Positions 26,060 through 35,297 of a stretch of 64,000 nucleotides of DNA are shown here, piece after piece. Origin of the DNA: a candidate division WOR-3 bacterium (GTDB lineage Bacteria; Hydrothermota; Tepidihabitantia; Tepidihabitantales; Tepidihabitantaceae); contig JBDRTY010000002.1 of NCBI GenBank assembly GCA_039801085.1, positions 62,001 to 126,000 on the forward strand. The letters run 5' to 3'. The translations under genes were made by a program, and so were the position numbers. Below the pieces are notes generated by a model, which saw nothing but the letters and a program-made list of their open reading frames with translations, was not told the origin of the DNA and made no database searches. The stretch's first letter is position 1, and each line of letters starts with the position of its first letter.

Positions 26060-28417
26060 CTAATGGAGAAGGACGAGCCTTGCCTGCTGGTTCAGAAATT
26101 CGGTGATGTAGACACCGGCAGGCAGTTTTTTGCCGGAATCACCGGTTCCATCCCAGAGGAAAGTCAGATTGTCAGCCCGGGGTTTGAGGGTGCGGACGAG
26201 CCTGCCTGCCGAATTGTAGATGGGCAGAGTGGTTACCGGTGCCGGCTGACCGGGATTAAGACGGATCGTGGTCTGAGCCCGGAACGGGCTGGGTGTAATT
26301 GAAATCAGGCGCCTGTCCTCTTGAAACTTCCCGCCAACTCCAACATTGCCGGCGATAACCGAGATTGAGGCACCTTCGCTGTTGGCAATCAGGGTGCGGT
26401 TACCCTCAGGAATCCAGAGGGCAAAAGCGGGAGCAATACCGGTCGGGATCATGGTCAGGACCTGACTGGTGGCGCAGTCAATCACCGTGACATTGTCATC
26501 ATAGGAGTTGGTGCAGTAGAGATGGTGGTCAGCCGGATTATAACTCAGATTTATCGGCATTGTACCAACGCTGATGGCGGTGATTGCCGAATCAGCTCCG
26601 GCATCAATCACACTCACCGAAGCGGAACCGGAGTTCACGCAGTAAACCCGGCTGCCGGTCCGGTCCTGAACCAGGTATGCGGGCTGATTGCCGACGGTTA
26701 TGGTTTTAATCACCGAATCGGTGCGGGTGTCAATTACTGTCACGGTGTTGCCGGTGCTGTGGGCACAGTAAATCCGGTGATAAGCAGAATCGAACAGCAG
26801 AAATGAGGGCCAGGGGCGGACCGGAATAGTTTTGATGAGGGAGCGGGACCGGGTGTCAATGACCGCAATCGTTCCGGAGCCGGCACAGGCGCAGTAGACC
26901 CGGTTCTGCTCCGGACCGGCAGAGAGTGATTTCGGTCCGTTGCCGACCGCAATAGTGGCGATGATGCTGTCTCCATTTTCTGAGAAAATGTTCACTGTGC
27001 CTGAACCGTAATTGGCAATATAGAGTGAGCTTTCGGCAGGCAGATAAAGAAGCGCCTCCGGGCGATTACCGGTTTTAACCTGCTTGATTATACTGTCTTC
27101 ATTAACAGCGATCACCGCAATCAAACCGCTGTCCCGGCTGGCAACATAAACTCTGGTGCTGTCATCGTTCGCGCATAAGCGCCACGGGCAGCCGGCAACC
27201 GGAATTTCCGCAGCCGGATTCAGGGTGGCGATGTCAATTGCGGAGACATAGTTGCTCCACTGGTTTGCCGCATAAATTTTGTTGCCTGCCCGGATCAGAT
27301 GAATGGGCCAGGCACCGAGGCGGATGGTTTTGACCCCAGCAAGAGTTACGGCGTCAATTGCGGTGACATCGTTACTGCGCCAGTTGACCGTATACACCAG
27401 TTTTTCAACCGGGTTGAAACCCAGGGTCCAGGGGTATGTGCCGCAAGCTACAAAAGCGATAATTGAATCGGTACGGGCATCAAGCACGATAACCCGGTTG
27501 CCTGCCGGTTCGACGGCAAAAATCCGGTGGTCAAGCGAATCATAGACCATCACCGCCGGTGTGCCGCCGGTAAAGACCGTTCTGATAACCGTATCGCCCG
27601 CACCGTCGATCACGGTTATACCGCTGTCATGACTGCAGTAGATCCTGTTTGCATCAGGATTGAACAGCAGATACCGGGGTGTTCTGCCCACGGCAATGGT
27701 TGCCCGCACCTCCTGGGTCGCACCGTCGATTACGGTGACATTGTTGCTGATGGCATTGGCGGCGTAAACCCGGTTGGCAACCGGATTATAGCACAGATTG
27801 CGCGGGTTGCTGCCTGCCGGCACGGTGGTCAGCACCTGATGGGTCTGGCCGTCAATCACCGAGACCGAGGCGGAAAGCTCATTTGCCACATAAATCAGGT
27901 TGCTTGTGGTGTTAACCGCCAGGGCTGATGGTCTTGAGCCCACAGCAACAGTGGCAATTACCGAGTCCCGGACACCGTCGATTACCAGTACCTGGTCCCT
28001 GATGTAATTGGCGAGATATACCCGATTGGTAAGCGGGTTGATGGCGAGGGCATAACCGCCCCAGCCGACATCAAGCTGTCGGAGCAGTTGACTGGCGGCA
28101 CCGTCAATTATTGTGAGAGCGCCGGAGTAGTAGTTGGCGACATAGATTTTGTTTACCCCGGGATGATGGCACATTGCCAGTGAAAAGTAGCCGGTTGGAA
28201 TCCGGGCGATTTTCCGACCGGTGGCGCCATCAATGGCAACTGTTGCCTCACCGTCCTGCCCGGCAACATAAAAGCGGTTATTCAACGGGTTAAACGCACA
28301 GCAGCGGGGGTTGACAATTCCGCCCAGTGAATCGGGAAGAAGAACGGTCTTCTCCAGAAGCTGGGCATGCAGGCTGGCGGTGATAAGCAATGTTAAAAGC
28401 AGGTGTCCGGGGTTCAT
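26060..28417 (-). CDS. Secreted YVTN-type beta-propeller protein with sorting domain
   Basis: 785 residues from the ATG at 28417 (signal MNPGHLLLTLLITASLHAQ). About 14-16 repeats of ~42 residues of the pattern NRVYxANxxSNxVTVIDGxTxxVxxTIxVGxxP make one or two seven-bladed propellers, as in YncE and archaeal surface-layer proteins. The final ~80 residues are the Ig-like type-A sorting domain (LPIYNSAGRLVRTL ... LPAGVYITEF). Probably a cell-surface binding or structural protein; ligand unknown. Promoter TTGATT-16-TATAAT at 28459-28432. Confidence 0.88.
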   Translation of the reverse strand: MNPGHLLLTLLITASLHAQLLEKTVLLPDSLGGIVNPRCCAFNPLNNRFYVAGQDGEATVAIDGATGRKIARIPTGYFSLAMCHHPGVNKIYVANYYSGALTIIDGAASQLLRQLDVGWGGYALAINPLTNRVYLANYIRDQVLVIDGVRDSVIATVAVGSRPSALAVNTTSNLIYVANELSASVSVIDGQTHQVLTTVPAGSNPRNLCYNPVANRVYAANAISNNVTVIDGATQEVRATIAVGRTPRYLLFNPDANRIYCSHDSGITVIDGAGDTVIRTVFTGGTPAVMVYDSLDHRIFAVEPAGNRVIVLDARTDSIIAFVACGTYPWTLGFNPVEKLVYTVNWRSNDVTAIDAVTLAGVKTIRLGAWPIHLIRAGNKIYAANQWSNYVSAIDIATLNPAAEIPVAGCPWRLCANDDSTRVYVASRDSGLIAVIAVNEDSIIKQVKTGNRPEALLYLPAESSLYIANYGSGTVNIFSENGDSIIATIAVGNGPKSLSAGPEQNRVYCACAGSGTIAVIDTRSRSLIKTIPVRPWPSFLLFDSAYHRIYCAHSTGNTVTVIDTRTDSVIKTITVGNQPAYLVQDRTGSRVYCVNSGSASVSVIDAGADSAITAISVGTMPINLSYNPADHHLYCTNSYDDNVTVIDCATSQVLTMIPTGIAPAFALWIPEGNRTLIANSEGASISVIAGNVGVGGKFQEDRRLISITPSPFRAQTTIRLNPGQPAPVTTLPIYNSAGRLVRTLKPRADNLTFLWDGTGDSGKKLPAGVYITEFLNQQARLVLLH

Positions 28418-28431
28418 TACTCCCGGCAAAT

Positions 28432-28459
28432 ATTATATGTTAAACCGGTTTCAAATCAA
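28432..28459 (-). promoter_or_regulatory. Promoter of the YVTN-propeller gene
   Basis: TTGATT (28459-28454), 16-bp spacer, perfect TATAAT (28437-28432). It is divergent from TTGACA (28494-28499)-16-TAAACT (28516-28521), which serves the BNR-repeat gene. Confidence 0.7.
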
Positions 28460-28549
28460 TATGCTCGTCCGAGAGCGGTCAGCTGCTGGTGTGTTGACAA
28501 AGATCAGGCAGGGGTTAAACTTTTCCGGAGTGCAGAAAGGGAGCAGATT

Positions 28550-29788
28550 ATGAGATGTTGGACAGTTCTGGTTTTTGCCGGGCTGGTAATGAGCGGTTCG
28601 GCGCAGTGGGTGTCGGTCGGTCCGGACGGCGGTAATGTCCAGGCGCTGGCAGTTGACCCGCAGAATCCGGACCGGCTCTTGGCAATCTCCTACACCTATC
28701 CGGACACACCGCAGGTCTACTTTTCCTCTGACCGCGGAGCATCCTGGCAGGTGCAGGGCAGATTTGACCAGATTTCAGCATCGGCGCTGGAGTTGGATCC
28801 GTTTGTTCAGGACCGGGTTTATGCGCTTGGCGGTTCGGGCTATGTGCTTATTTCCACCGATTGCGGTGCGAGCTGGCGGATGGGAATACTGCCGGGTTTG
28901 AACAATACCCTGAAACCGGATCCGCATCATGCGGGCAGGGTTCTCGTTGGGGGTTATGATGTGATTAACGGCAACTATCTGCCGGTGGTTCAGATTTCCA
29001 CCGATTATGGTGCAAGCTGGACAAGGGTAATTATTGATTCAACCGCAAACAACCGGCCGGTGCAGCATCTTGCATTTGATCCATCGGTTCCGGATGTGGT
29101 CTGGGCAGGGTGTATTGCAGGGAGGATTTACCGTTCAAGCGATGGCGGGTTTACCTGGGAGCCGAGGCACACCGGTGTGGCACCGCTGGCTGGGGTATAC
29201 AGGCTGGCGGTCAGCCCCGCAAACAGCGAGCTGCTTCTGGCTGGCACATCAGCCGGAATTTACCGGACAACCGATGGCGGTCTTCACTGGACTCCGCTCG
29301 GTCTGAGCCGGACCCGGATTGTTGTTTTTCCCCTGACCGACACGAGCCGGGCATATGCGGTCAGTTATGACACCGTGCTTTTTACCGAGCGGGTTTTTGT
29401 TTCCTCTGACACCGGTGTCACCTGGAGTGCGGCAGAGCCGGGGATGGTGCTGGCAAAGAGTGGCGGACTGATTGCTGATCCGCAGGTTCGGGATCTGGCT
29501 TATATCTACTGCAACCGCGGTGTTTTCCGTTCCACTGACGCTGGGACGCACTGGTCAGAACGGCACACGGGAATGCGCTTTGCTCATATCTCCACCATCA
29601 GCGTCAGTCCGACAGATTCCAGCCGGGTGTATCTGGAGTTTTATGAGAACGGGGTTTACCGGTCGGATGATGGCGGGATCACCTGGGAGCGGTGTCCCGA
29701 GTTTCTGGACTGCGGAAACATCTGCGGGATCGGGGTTGCACCGGGCGCGGGTGCTGATATTCTGTATGCGCTTGAAGGCAAGGGCTGA
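28550..29788 (+). CDS. BNR/sortilin-like secreted protein, N-terminal part, ends at in-frame TGA
   Basis: 412 residues from the ATG at 28550 (GGGAG upstream), with signal MRCWTVLVFAGLVMSGSAQ. It contains repeated Asp-box blades of the S-x-D-x-G-x-T-W type (YRSSDGGFTWEPRHTG, RTTDGGLHWTPL, RSTDAGTHWSERHTG, RSDDGGITWERC), typical of Vps10/sortilin-like and BNR exo-sialidase-like propellers. The TGA at 29786-29788 interrupts a blade; the same frame continues without another stop for 321 more codons of the same protein. Either a recent nonsense mutation, an assembly error or stop-codon read-through. Confidence 0.85.
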   Translation: MRCWTVLVFAGLVMSGSAQWVSVGPDGGNVQALAVDPQNPDRLLAISYTYPDTPQVYFSSDRGASWQVQGRFDQISASALELDPFVQDRVYALGGSGYVLISTDCGASWRMGILPGLNNTLKPDPHHAGRVLVGGYDVINGNYLPVVQISTDYGASWTRVIIDSTANNRPVQHLAFDPSVPDVVWAGCIAGRIYRSSDGGFTWEPRHTGVAPLAGVYRLAVSPANSELLLAGTSAGIYRTTDGGLHWTPLGLSRTRIVVFPLTDTSRAYAVSYDTVLFTERVFVSSDTGVTWSAAEPGMVLAKSGGLIADPQVRDLAYIYCNRGVFRSTDAGTHWSERHTGMRFAHISTISVSPTDSSRVYLEFYENGVYRSDDGGITWERCPEFLDCGNICGIGVAPGAGADILYALEGKG

Positions 29789-29947
29789 GGGACCTCCGAG
29801 CTCTACAAGAGCACAGACGGCGGGTCCGTCTGGACACAGGTTGACTCCTATTATGATGATGGTGGCTGCTGTCTGGTTTATCCCTCTGACCCGGACCGGA
29901 TTCTGACCGGCGGCAGAGGACCTTCAACTCAGACCAACTGGTCATTT

Positions 29948-30754
29948 GTGGTTTCCTATTCAACCGATGGCGGGATCAGCTGGACCAGATGCAACCTCTC
30001 CGGTGTCAACTCCGGATTCTGCTACTGTCTGGCGGTTTCACCGCCAAGTGATATTGTTTATGCCGGTGGCGAGGTGCTGGGTGCGGGTGCGGTTTACATT
30101 TCAACCGATGGCGGGTTCAGCTGGAGCCAGACCCGGAGTGCACCGGCAGACACCGTTTTTGCACTGGCGGTTGACCCGCTGGAGCCGGACCGGGTTTATG
30201 CGGGAACCCGGAACGGGGTTTACCTGAGCACTGACCGCGGTGTCAGCTGGGAGCAGCTGTTTTCCGGTTCAGCTGTCCGCTCGGTCCGGATTCATCCTCA
30301 AGCTCCGGATACAGTTTTTGCTGCCGGTGATTCCGGCTGCTGGATTTCCCGAAACCGGGGACTGGACTGGGAACCGATGAATCATGGTCTGGGTTCACCG
30401 CGCCTGACCGCAATGGAGTTTGTGCGCGCACCCGGGCTGATGCTGCTTGCCGGCACACAGAACCGCTCCTGTTACCGGATGGATTTGAGCACCGGTGTTA
30501 AAGAGGCAGAATTCCGGTTTGAACCCGGGGAAGCAGTTTTTTCGAGTCCGGTGCGCCGGCAGGCAAAACTGCTTACGGGCGAACCGGTCAGTCTACTGCG
30601 CCTTTACGACGCTGGGGGAAGGCGGGTGTTGAGTTTAGACAGGCTGAAACCGGGCGAGATGGTGAATATCGCCGGTCTCAAATCCGGCTGTTACCTGATA
30701 ATCGCCAAGACCGGCAGGAGAACGGTTTATACGCGGATCGTGGTCAGCCGGTAG
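29948..30754 (+). CDS. BNR/sortilin-like secreted protein, C-terminal part
   Basis: Same frame as the preceding part. The open frame really begins right after the TGA at 29788 (GTSELYKSTDGGSVW continues the interrupted blade); a GTG at 29948 is the first start-like codon, but no ribosome-binding site or signal peptide is seen there. It carries further Asp-box blades (YSTDGGISWTRC, ISTDGGFSWSQT, LSTDRGVSWEQL) and a C-terminal sorting-like Ig domain (LLRLYDAGGRRVLSL ... LKSGCYLIIAK). Without read-through the first fragment lacks this domain and would not be sorted normally. Confidence 0.75.
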   Translation: MVSYSTDGGISWTRCNLSGVNSGFCYCLAVSPPSDIVYAGGEVLGAGAVYISTDGGFSWSQTRSAPADTVFALAVDPLEPDRVYAGTRNGVYLSTDRGVSWEQLFSGSAVRSVRIHPQAPDTVFAAGDSGCWISRNRGLDWEPMNHGLGSPRLTAMEFVRAPGLMLLAGTQNRSCYRMDLSTGVKEAEFRFEPGEAVFSSPVRRQAKLLTGEPVSLLRLYDAGGRRVLSLDRLKPGEMVNIAGLKSGCYLIIAKTGRRTVYTRIVVSR

Positions 30755-30813
30755 CTTAACTCAGCTTAATTGATTGTGTTGTGAGGCGATTTGCTGCCAA
30801 TTTTTATAACTGC

Positions 30814-30842
30814 TTGACTAATTGACTCCGATTGTTTAAATT
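30814..30842 (+). promoter_or_regulatory. Promoter of the restriction-modification pair
   Basis: TTGACT (30814-30819), 17-bp spacer, TAAATT (30837-30842), 6 nt before the ATG at 30849: leaderless arrangement. Confidence 0.55.
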
Positions 30843-30848
30843 TTATTT

Positions 30849-31559
30849 ATGAATCAAGAGTTAGCACATGTTGTTAATCTATATGCAACTGGTTCGCATA
30901 AGCAGTTAAATGATTACTTATTAAGCAAGTCCCAAAACAATCTAATCGCCATTCTCGTTGACCTTTTGACTATGTATATTAATGATAAAAATTCTTCTAC
31001 TCTTCGAGAATTTGTTACAGTTACTTTGGCAGGATATGAGCATAGAGAGGCTAAAATTGGTTATAATGGATATAAACACAATTCTATTGTACCCGGTGAG
31101 ACAATAAAGTGCGAAGCAAAACCTAAGAATATAGATACTTCTGAATTTGAAAAGTATCAGCGAGGAGAGCGTAAATCTCCGCCAGCAAAACTTAATGGTG
31201 GTGGCAATTTCACTGACTACACTTCAGAGAGATTAAAGAAGGACCTTAGTGAGAGACATTTAAATATGCTGGTAAGTGGATTTATTGATGGGAAGCTCAT
31301 TTACATAATTGAATTCCCCTTTAATACACCGGACTTTGTTAGGAACCTCCAAGAAAAAGTCAGACGTTGGCAGTTGAAATTAAAGGGTAGTACCTCGACA
31401 AAAGGGCAGTTTTTAAGGAGCGCCGATTTTGACTATCGTGATTATATAAAAAGTTCGAATGTGAACATTGTTTATATTATTAATCGTCGGGAATTAGAGA
31501 AGTATAGAAAATATATAATTAAGGAATTCTATCAATTTTTATTGCGTCATGCTAAATGA
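30849..31559 (+). CDS. Probable type II restriction endonuclease
   Basis: 236 residues, no family recognised with certainty. It overlaps the following DNA methyltransferase by 4 nt (ATGA), the classical R-M arrangement. A possible PD-(D/E)xK-type core is visible around residues 70-100 (YEHREAKIGYNGY then GETIKCEAKPKN, an E-x-K with preceding acidic residues). Lysine-rich, A+T-rich codon use contrasts strongly with the neighbours, suggesting recent transfer. An alternative is another partner of the methyltransferase. The nuclease call rests mainly on context. Confidence 0.6.
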   Translation: MNQELAHVVNLYATGSHKQLNDYLLSKSQNNLIAILVDLLTMYINDKNSSTLREFVTVTLAGYEHREAKIGYNGYKHNSIVPGETIKCEAKPKNIDTSEFEKYQRGERKSPPAKLNGGGNFTDYTSERLKKDLSERHLNMLVSGFIDGKLIYIIEFPFNTPDFVRNLQEKVRRWQLKLKGSTSTKGQFLRSADFDYRDYIKSSNVNIVYIINRRELEKYRKYIIKEFYQFLLRHAK

Positions 31560-32437
31560 GTAGCAAATACATTAACAAGATAATCTGTGGCGATGCCCTT
31601 ACCGTTCTCAGAGAACTGCCAGATAATATTGTAGATATTGGTATAACCTCGCCACCTTACAATAAAGGTGAAAACAAAAAAGGGTGGTTGGTTCCGGCTG
31701 TAAGGTATGTAGGCGCGAGTGATAGACTACCTGAAAGTTTATATCAGGAACAACAAATTGATGTTCTAAATGAGATTTATCGTATTACAAAACCAGGCGG
31801 TTCTTTCTTCTATAACCATAAAGTTAGATGGGAAAAGGGAATTTTGCTACATCCTATGGATTGGCTTAGAAAGACTAAGTGGATAATACGGCAAGAGATT
31901 ATTTGGGACCGAATGATCGCCGCCAATATTAGAGGTTGGCGCTTCTGGCAGGTGGAAGAAAGGATATACTGGCTGTTTAAGCCTAAAGGTAGAAATCTAA
32001 TTGGCGACGAGCTGAGACCCGAGCATGCTCGGTTAACATCAATCTGGCGTTTTCCGCCCGAGCAGAATAATCCTCATCCTGCGCCGTTTCCGATAGCGTT
32101 GCCGGTGCGTGTAATTATATCAATTTTAAATGATTCAAAGGGTTTAGTTCTTGATCCTTATTGTGGTAGCGGTACTACGCTGGTGGTGGCTAAAATTCTT
32201 GGGCATAGTTTTATTGGCATTGATATTTCCGAAGAATATACGAGATTAACAGAGCAACGGTTGAGTAATTACCTGAAAGAGGTTCCTTTAGTAAACGAAG
32301 AAATTGCCAAACACAAAGTTACTAAAACATTCAAAGAACGAAAAGCAAAAGGTGAATTTACGGGCAGATACGGACCTCAACGAAGAACAACACCTTTAAC
32401 CCTTTTTAAAGTTCGAGATAGAAAGCACCGCGCTTAA
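31556..32437 (+). CDS. Beta-class DNA methyltransferase (N4-cytosine or N6-adenine)
   Basis: 293 residues. The catalytic motif IV TSPPYN lies near residue 33 and the AdoMet-binding motif I LDPYCGSGTTLVVAK near residue 205. This IV-before-I order defines the beta class. SPPY is most common in N4-cytosine enzymes but also occurs in N6-adenine ones. The C-terminal ~50 residues are basic and may contact DNA. A+T-rich like its partner. It would protect host DNA from the upstream nuclease; the target sequence cannot be read. Confidence 0.9.
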   Translation: MSSKYINKIICGDALTVLRELPDNIVDIGITSPPYNKGENKKGWLVPAVRYVGASDRLPESLYQEQQIDVLNEIYRITKPGGSFFYNHKVRWEKGILLHPMDWLRKTKWIIRQEIIWDRMIAANIRGWRFWQVEERIYWLFKPKGRNLIGDELRPEHARLTSIWRFPPEQNNPHPAPFPIALPVRVIISILNDSKGLVLDPYCGSGTTLVVAKILGHSFIGIDISEEYTRLTEQRLSNYLKEVPLVNEEIAKHKVTKTFKERKAKGEFTGRYGPQRRTTPLTLFKVRDRKHRA

Positions 32438-32466
32438 AGGGAGATAAATTAGTTAGTCCCCTTTTT
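32436..32466 (+). terminator. Terminator after the methyltransferase gene
   Basis: Stem AAAGGG (32436-32441) / CCCTTT (32459-32464) with a 17-nt loop, followed by further T residues. The T-run lies on the + strand side. The gene is tail to tail with the M28 peptidase. Confidence 0.45.
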
Positions 32467-35032
32467 ATTTCATAATGGTTAACTTAGCTGTAAGCAGTGG
32501 AATATCTGCGCGCAGGAAGTAGACACCGGGTGCGAGGTTGCGGCAGTCAAGCCGGATTGAGTTTTCGCCTGCTCCGGTGTGCAGACTGCGCACCAGCCTG
32601 CCGGAACGGTCATAGAGGGCAAGACGGGTGGTGCCGGTTGTGTTGAGCCGGATCTGGGCAGCAAGCCGTGCCGGGTTGGGGCTGATGGTCAGTGTGCGTC
32701 CCTGCAGGCGGTTGAGCCGTTCGACAATTCCGGTTGCCGGTTCCACGGTGGTGAACCGGATCGCCCTGCCCGGTGCAATCGGTGCGGCACCATGGGCATA
32801 GCTGCCGTTGTAGAGGCACTGAATTGCAATCTGGCGCGTCCCGTCCTGGATGCCGATTGTCGAGCTTGAGTAGCCGTTGGCGGTCAGATACTGGAAGACA
32901 ATCTCGTTGTCACCGGTCGGGGTGGTGACCGTGGTATCATAGATGATGACCTGAAACTTGTCACGCAGGGTGCGCGGGTTGTAGTAGAAGACGCTGTCGT
33001 ATTCTATGATCAGCCGATGGTTCGGCTGGTCAAAGAGCCAGTAGACATAGCCGGTGCTGTTGTAGCCGGGATAGAGGTCATCCCAGTTGACCGCAATCAC
33101 CCGGGGTGGTGCTCCACTTGAAGGCAGAGGCTGGTTCTGGTAGTTCGGGGTGCGGTAGAATCCGGGCACAAGCCAGCCGTCCGCGGAGATCGAGAGCGAG
33201 TCATAACTCTGACCGTAGAAGCGGAGCGGTCCGAAACCTTCAGGCAGAGGGATGACCCGGACGCTGTCATTATGGCCGAATTGAATCCGGTTACCGACCG
33301 AATTGATCTCCACCCAGCTGAACTCCGGGTGCCGGGTATAGCCGGTGTCGATGTCATCATAAGCCCAGTAGCGCGGGGGCCAGCGCGGTCCGTCCGGAAT
33401 CGGGTCGGTTATAAGATACTGGCCAATCTGGAGGTTGAAGCTGGTGACAAAGGTGCTTTCCTGAGCCACCATCGTCAGCTGGAATGATGCCTGATGCTCG
33501 CGCGGGGTCTGTGCCGAAATCAGCAGCCGGCAGGGCAGGCTGGTGGTTGCGGTTTCACTGCCGGCGATATCACCGAACCAGCTGGAATCCGCAGTGATGG
33601 TGATAAATGTATCAGCAGTGCCAAGCCGGGCATAGACATTATGGGCGGTTACCATGCCAAAATTCTTCAAAGTGAGATAGACGGCAATGCTCTCGCCCGG
33701 GTCCGGGAAGTTGTTGCCGCCAAAGTCATTGACCCGCACGCCTAAAAGCCCGAGCAGGGGACGGTTCGCCGGCACCGGCTGGCCAAGAAGGGCAAGTCCG
33801 GCAACACCCGCTCTGGTTACCTGAGTGCAGAAGTCGTTATTGTTATAGCCGGCACCGATCGAGTCGCCCGGAGTGTGATAATAGGGGTTTACAGGCCAGA
33901 AGTCCTCAATACCGCAGAAGGCAAGATAGCCGTTGTTCCAGAACGGTCCGTGGTCCGAACTCTGGTTGTCGTTCACCATCCGCTTGTAGACCGGCAGGAG
34001 GGCATAGGTGTCGGCAACCGCAGTGAACCAGTCCACAAACGGCTCGCAGGGCGGATTGCTGATCTTGCCGAGCACATCCAGATTCTCAGGCGCAGCGTCC
34101 ACATAGCCGATCATGTCAAAGTTGAACACACCGAGAATCGAGTCGCCGGCTGCCCGCGCCTGCGCCGCATAATACTCACTGCCATAGAGCCCGAACTCCT
34201 CACCGGAAAAGGCGATGAAGCGCAGGTCCCGGGTGAACTGATAACCCCGGGTGACCCGCGCCGCCTCGAGCACCGCGGCAGTGCCGGAGGCGTTGTCATC
34301 CGCACCGGGCGCATTGGTTGCGGCATAGGAGTCAAAATGGCCGCAGATGATGGCATAAGGGTTGCGCTGACCCTGAGTGCCGAACCGGACCCCGATCACA
34401 TTGGGCGCATGGCCTGAGGTGTGATACTGAAAATAGACCGAGTCACAACCAAAGGAGAGAAACTTCTGCCGGATCCACTCCGCAGCCGCCCGGCAGGAGT
34501 CAGAGGTTGAGTAGCGGGTGCGGTAGCGCTGGAGCCGGCGGACATAAGAGAGCACCGAATCGGGTGAGACCGAGGCAACAATCTGCTCAATCAGCGGGTC
34601 GGCGAGGACCGGCGGCGGGTCAAACCGGACCGGTCTGAAAACCCAGGGCTGAAGGCTGAGCCGGGCAACCATCGCCCGCAGGGAGCGGAGTGCCGGCAGG
34701 TTTTCGGGTGCGGCCGAAACCAGATACTCCTCACCATCAAAGTCGAGAATCCGGCTGATTGCGGCAAGCTCCTGCCGGGTTGCGGGATCAAAGAGGTGGA
34801 CCCGGAAGTAGAGCTTCTCCTGCGGCTGGTAGTCCAGCACCCTGCCGTTGAGGGCGGAAACTGCGGTCTGCTGCTCTTCAGTGCCGAGGACCAGCACCCC
34901 GCTGTTGGTCATGCCCACAACTCGGAACTGATCCTTGAGCAGTTCGGGCTTGACATCCGGGATCAGTGCCAGAAATTCACCGGCCACGACCAGACTGACA
35001 ATTGTCAAGAGGATAATTATTGACCGAGCCAT
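32465..35032 (-). CDS. Secreted M28 zinc aminopeptidase with sorting domain
   Basis: 855 residues from the ATG at 35032 (AAAGGAG upstream; the in-frame ATG at 35098 is too early for the signal peptide MARSIIILLTIVSLVVAGE). The M28 domain (~residues 180-390) has co-catalytic zinc ligands: His-x-Asp in ICGHFDSYA, Asp in APGADDNASG, the Glu-Glu of AFSGEEFGLYGSEYY and a late His in PYYHTPGDS. Two beta-rich domains follow, then the type-A sorting Ig domain (LALYDRSGRLVRSL ... LAPGVYFLRAD). An extracellular amino- or carboxypeptidase scavenging peptides, like the C25 protein. Confidence 0.9.
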   Translation of the reverse strand: MARSIIILLTIVSLVVAGEFLALIPDVKPELLKDQFRVVGMTNSGVLVLGTEEQQTAVSALNGRVLDYQPQEKLYFRVHLFDPATRQELAAISRILDFDGEEYLVSAAPENLPALRSLRAMVARLSLQPWVFRPVRFDPPPVLADPLIEQIVASVSPDSVLSYVRRLQRYRTRYSTSDSCRAAAEWIRQKFLSFGCDSVYFQYHTSGHAPNVIGVRFGTQGQRNPYAIICGHFDSYAATNAPGADDNASGTAAVLEAARVTRGYQFTRDLRFIAFSGEEFGLYGSEYYAAQARAAGDSILGVFNFDMIGYVDAAPENLDVLGKISNPPCEPFVDWFTAVADTYALLPVYKRMVNDNQSSDHGPFWNNGYLAFCGIEDFWPVNPYYHTPGDSIGAGYNNNDFCTQVTRAGVAGLALLGQPVPANRPLLGLLGVRVNDFGGNNFPDPGESIAVYLTLKNFGMVTAHNVYARLGTADTFITITADSSWFGDIAGSETATTSLPCRLLISAQTPREHQASFQLTMVAQESTFVTSFNLQIGQYLITDPIPDGPRWPPRYWAYDDIDTGYTRHPEFSWVEINSVGNRIQFGHNDSVRVIPLPEGFGPLRFYGQSYDSLSISADGWLVPGFYRTPNYQNQPLPSSGAPPRVIAVNWDDLYPGYNSTGYVYWLFDQPNHRLIIEYDSVFYYNPRTLRDKFQVIIYDTTVTTPTGDNEIVFQYLTANGYSSSTIGIQDGTRQIAIQCLYNGSYAHGAAPIAPGRAIRFTTVEPATGIVERLNRLQGRTLTISPNPARLAAQIRLNTTGTTRLALYDRSGRLVRSLHTGAGENSIRLDCRNLAPGVYFLRADIPLLTAKLTIMK

Positions 35033-35136
35033 ACGGACTCCTTTCGGTAGTTTGAATAATTTTACCTGAGCAAAAACAAAAAGCAAATTTTTAATCATGA
35101 TGCTGGTCCGGATAGTGTATTACCAGCCATAATTAC

Positions 35137-35274
35137 TGACAAAATTGCTGACATTTATTATTAAAATGTCAATATAATTAAATTTATATTTTATTGTTTA
35201 TGAGCAGGTTATAATTTAGAAATTGCTGACAAAAATAACGACAATAACAACGACAAAATTGTTGACAGATTATT
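35137..35274. repeat. 12-bp iteron-like repeats upstream of fic
   Basis: (T/C)GACA units occur with exact 12-bp spacing in two blocks: 35137 and 35149; then 35227, 35239, 35251 and 35263. Fuller units read GACAAAATTGCTGACA (35138-35153) and GACAAAATTGTTGACA (35252-35267). The last unit is the -35 box of the fic promoter. A palindrome TGACATTT-N7-AAATGTCA spans 35149-35171. Between the blocks the DNA is very A+T-rich. This looks like a multi-site operator in the 265-bp gap between M28 and fic. Confidence 0.65.
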
Positions 35275-35289
35275 CTTATTGGCTATAAT
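35262..35289 (+). promoter_or_regulatory. Perfect consensus promoter of fic
   Basis: TTGACA (35262-35267), 16-bp spacer, TATAAT (35284-35289), 8 nt before the ATG at 35298. No Shine-Dalgarno; leaderless mRNA expected. Confidence 0.85.
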
Positions 35290-35297
35290 TAAAACTC

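Noticed and set aside
29786-29788. Genome-wide TGA recoding
   Set aside because: TGA is the natural stop of ruvA, ruvC, rocA and others in the same window, so the in-frame TGA is a local event.
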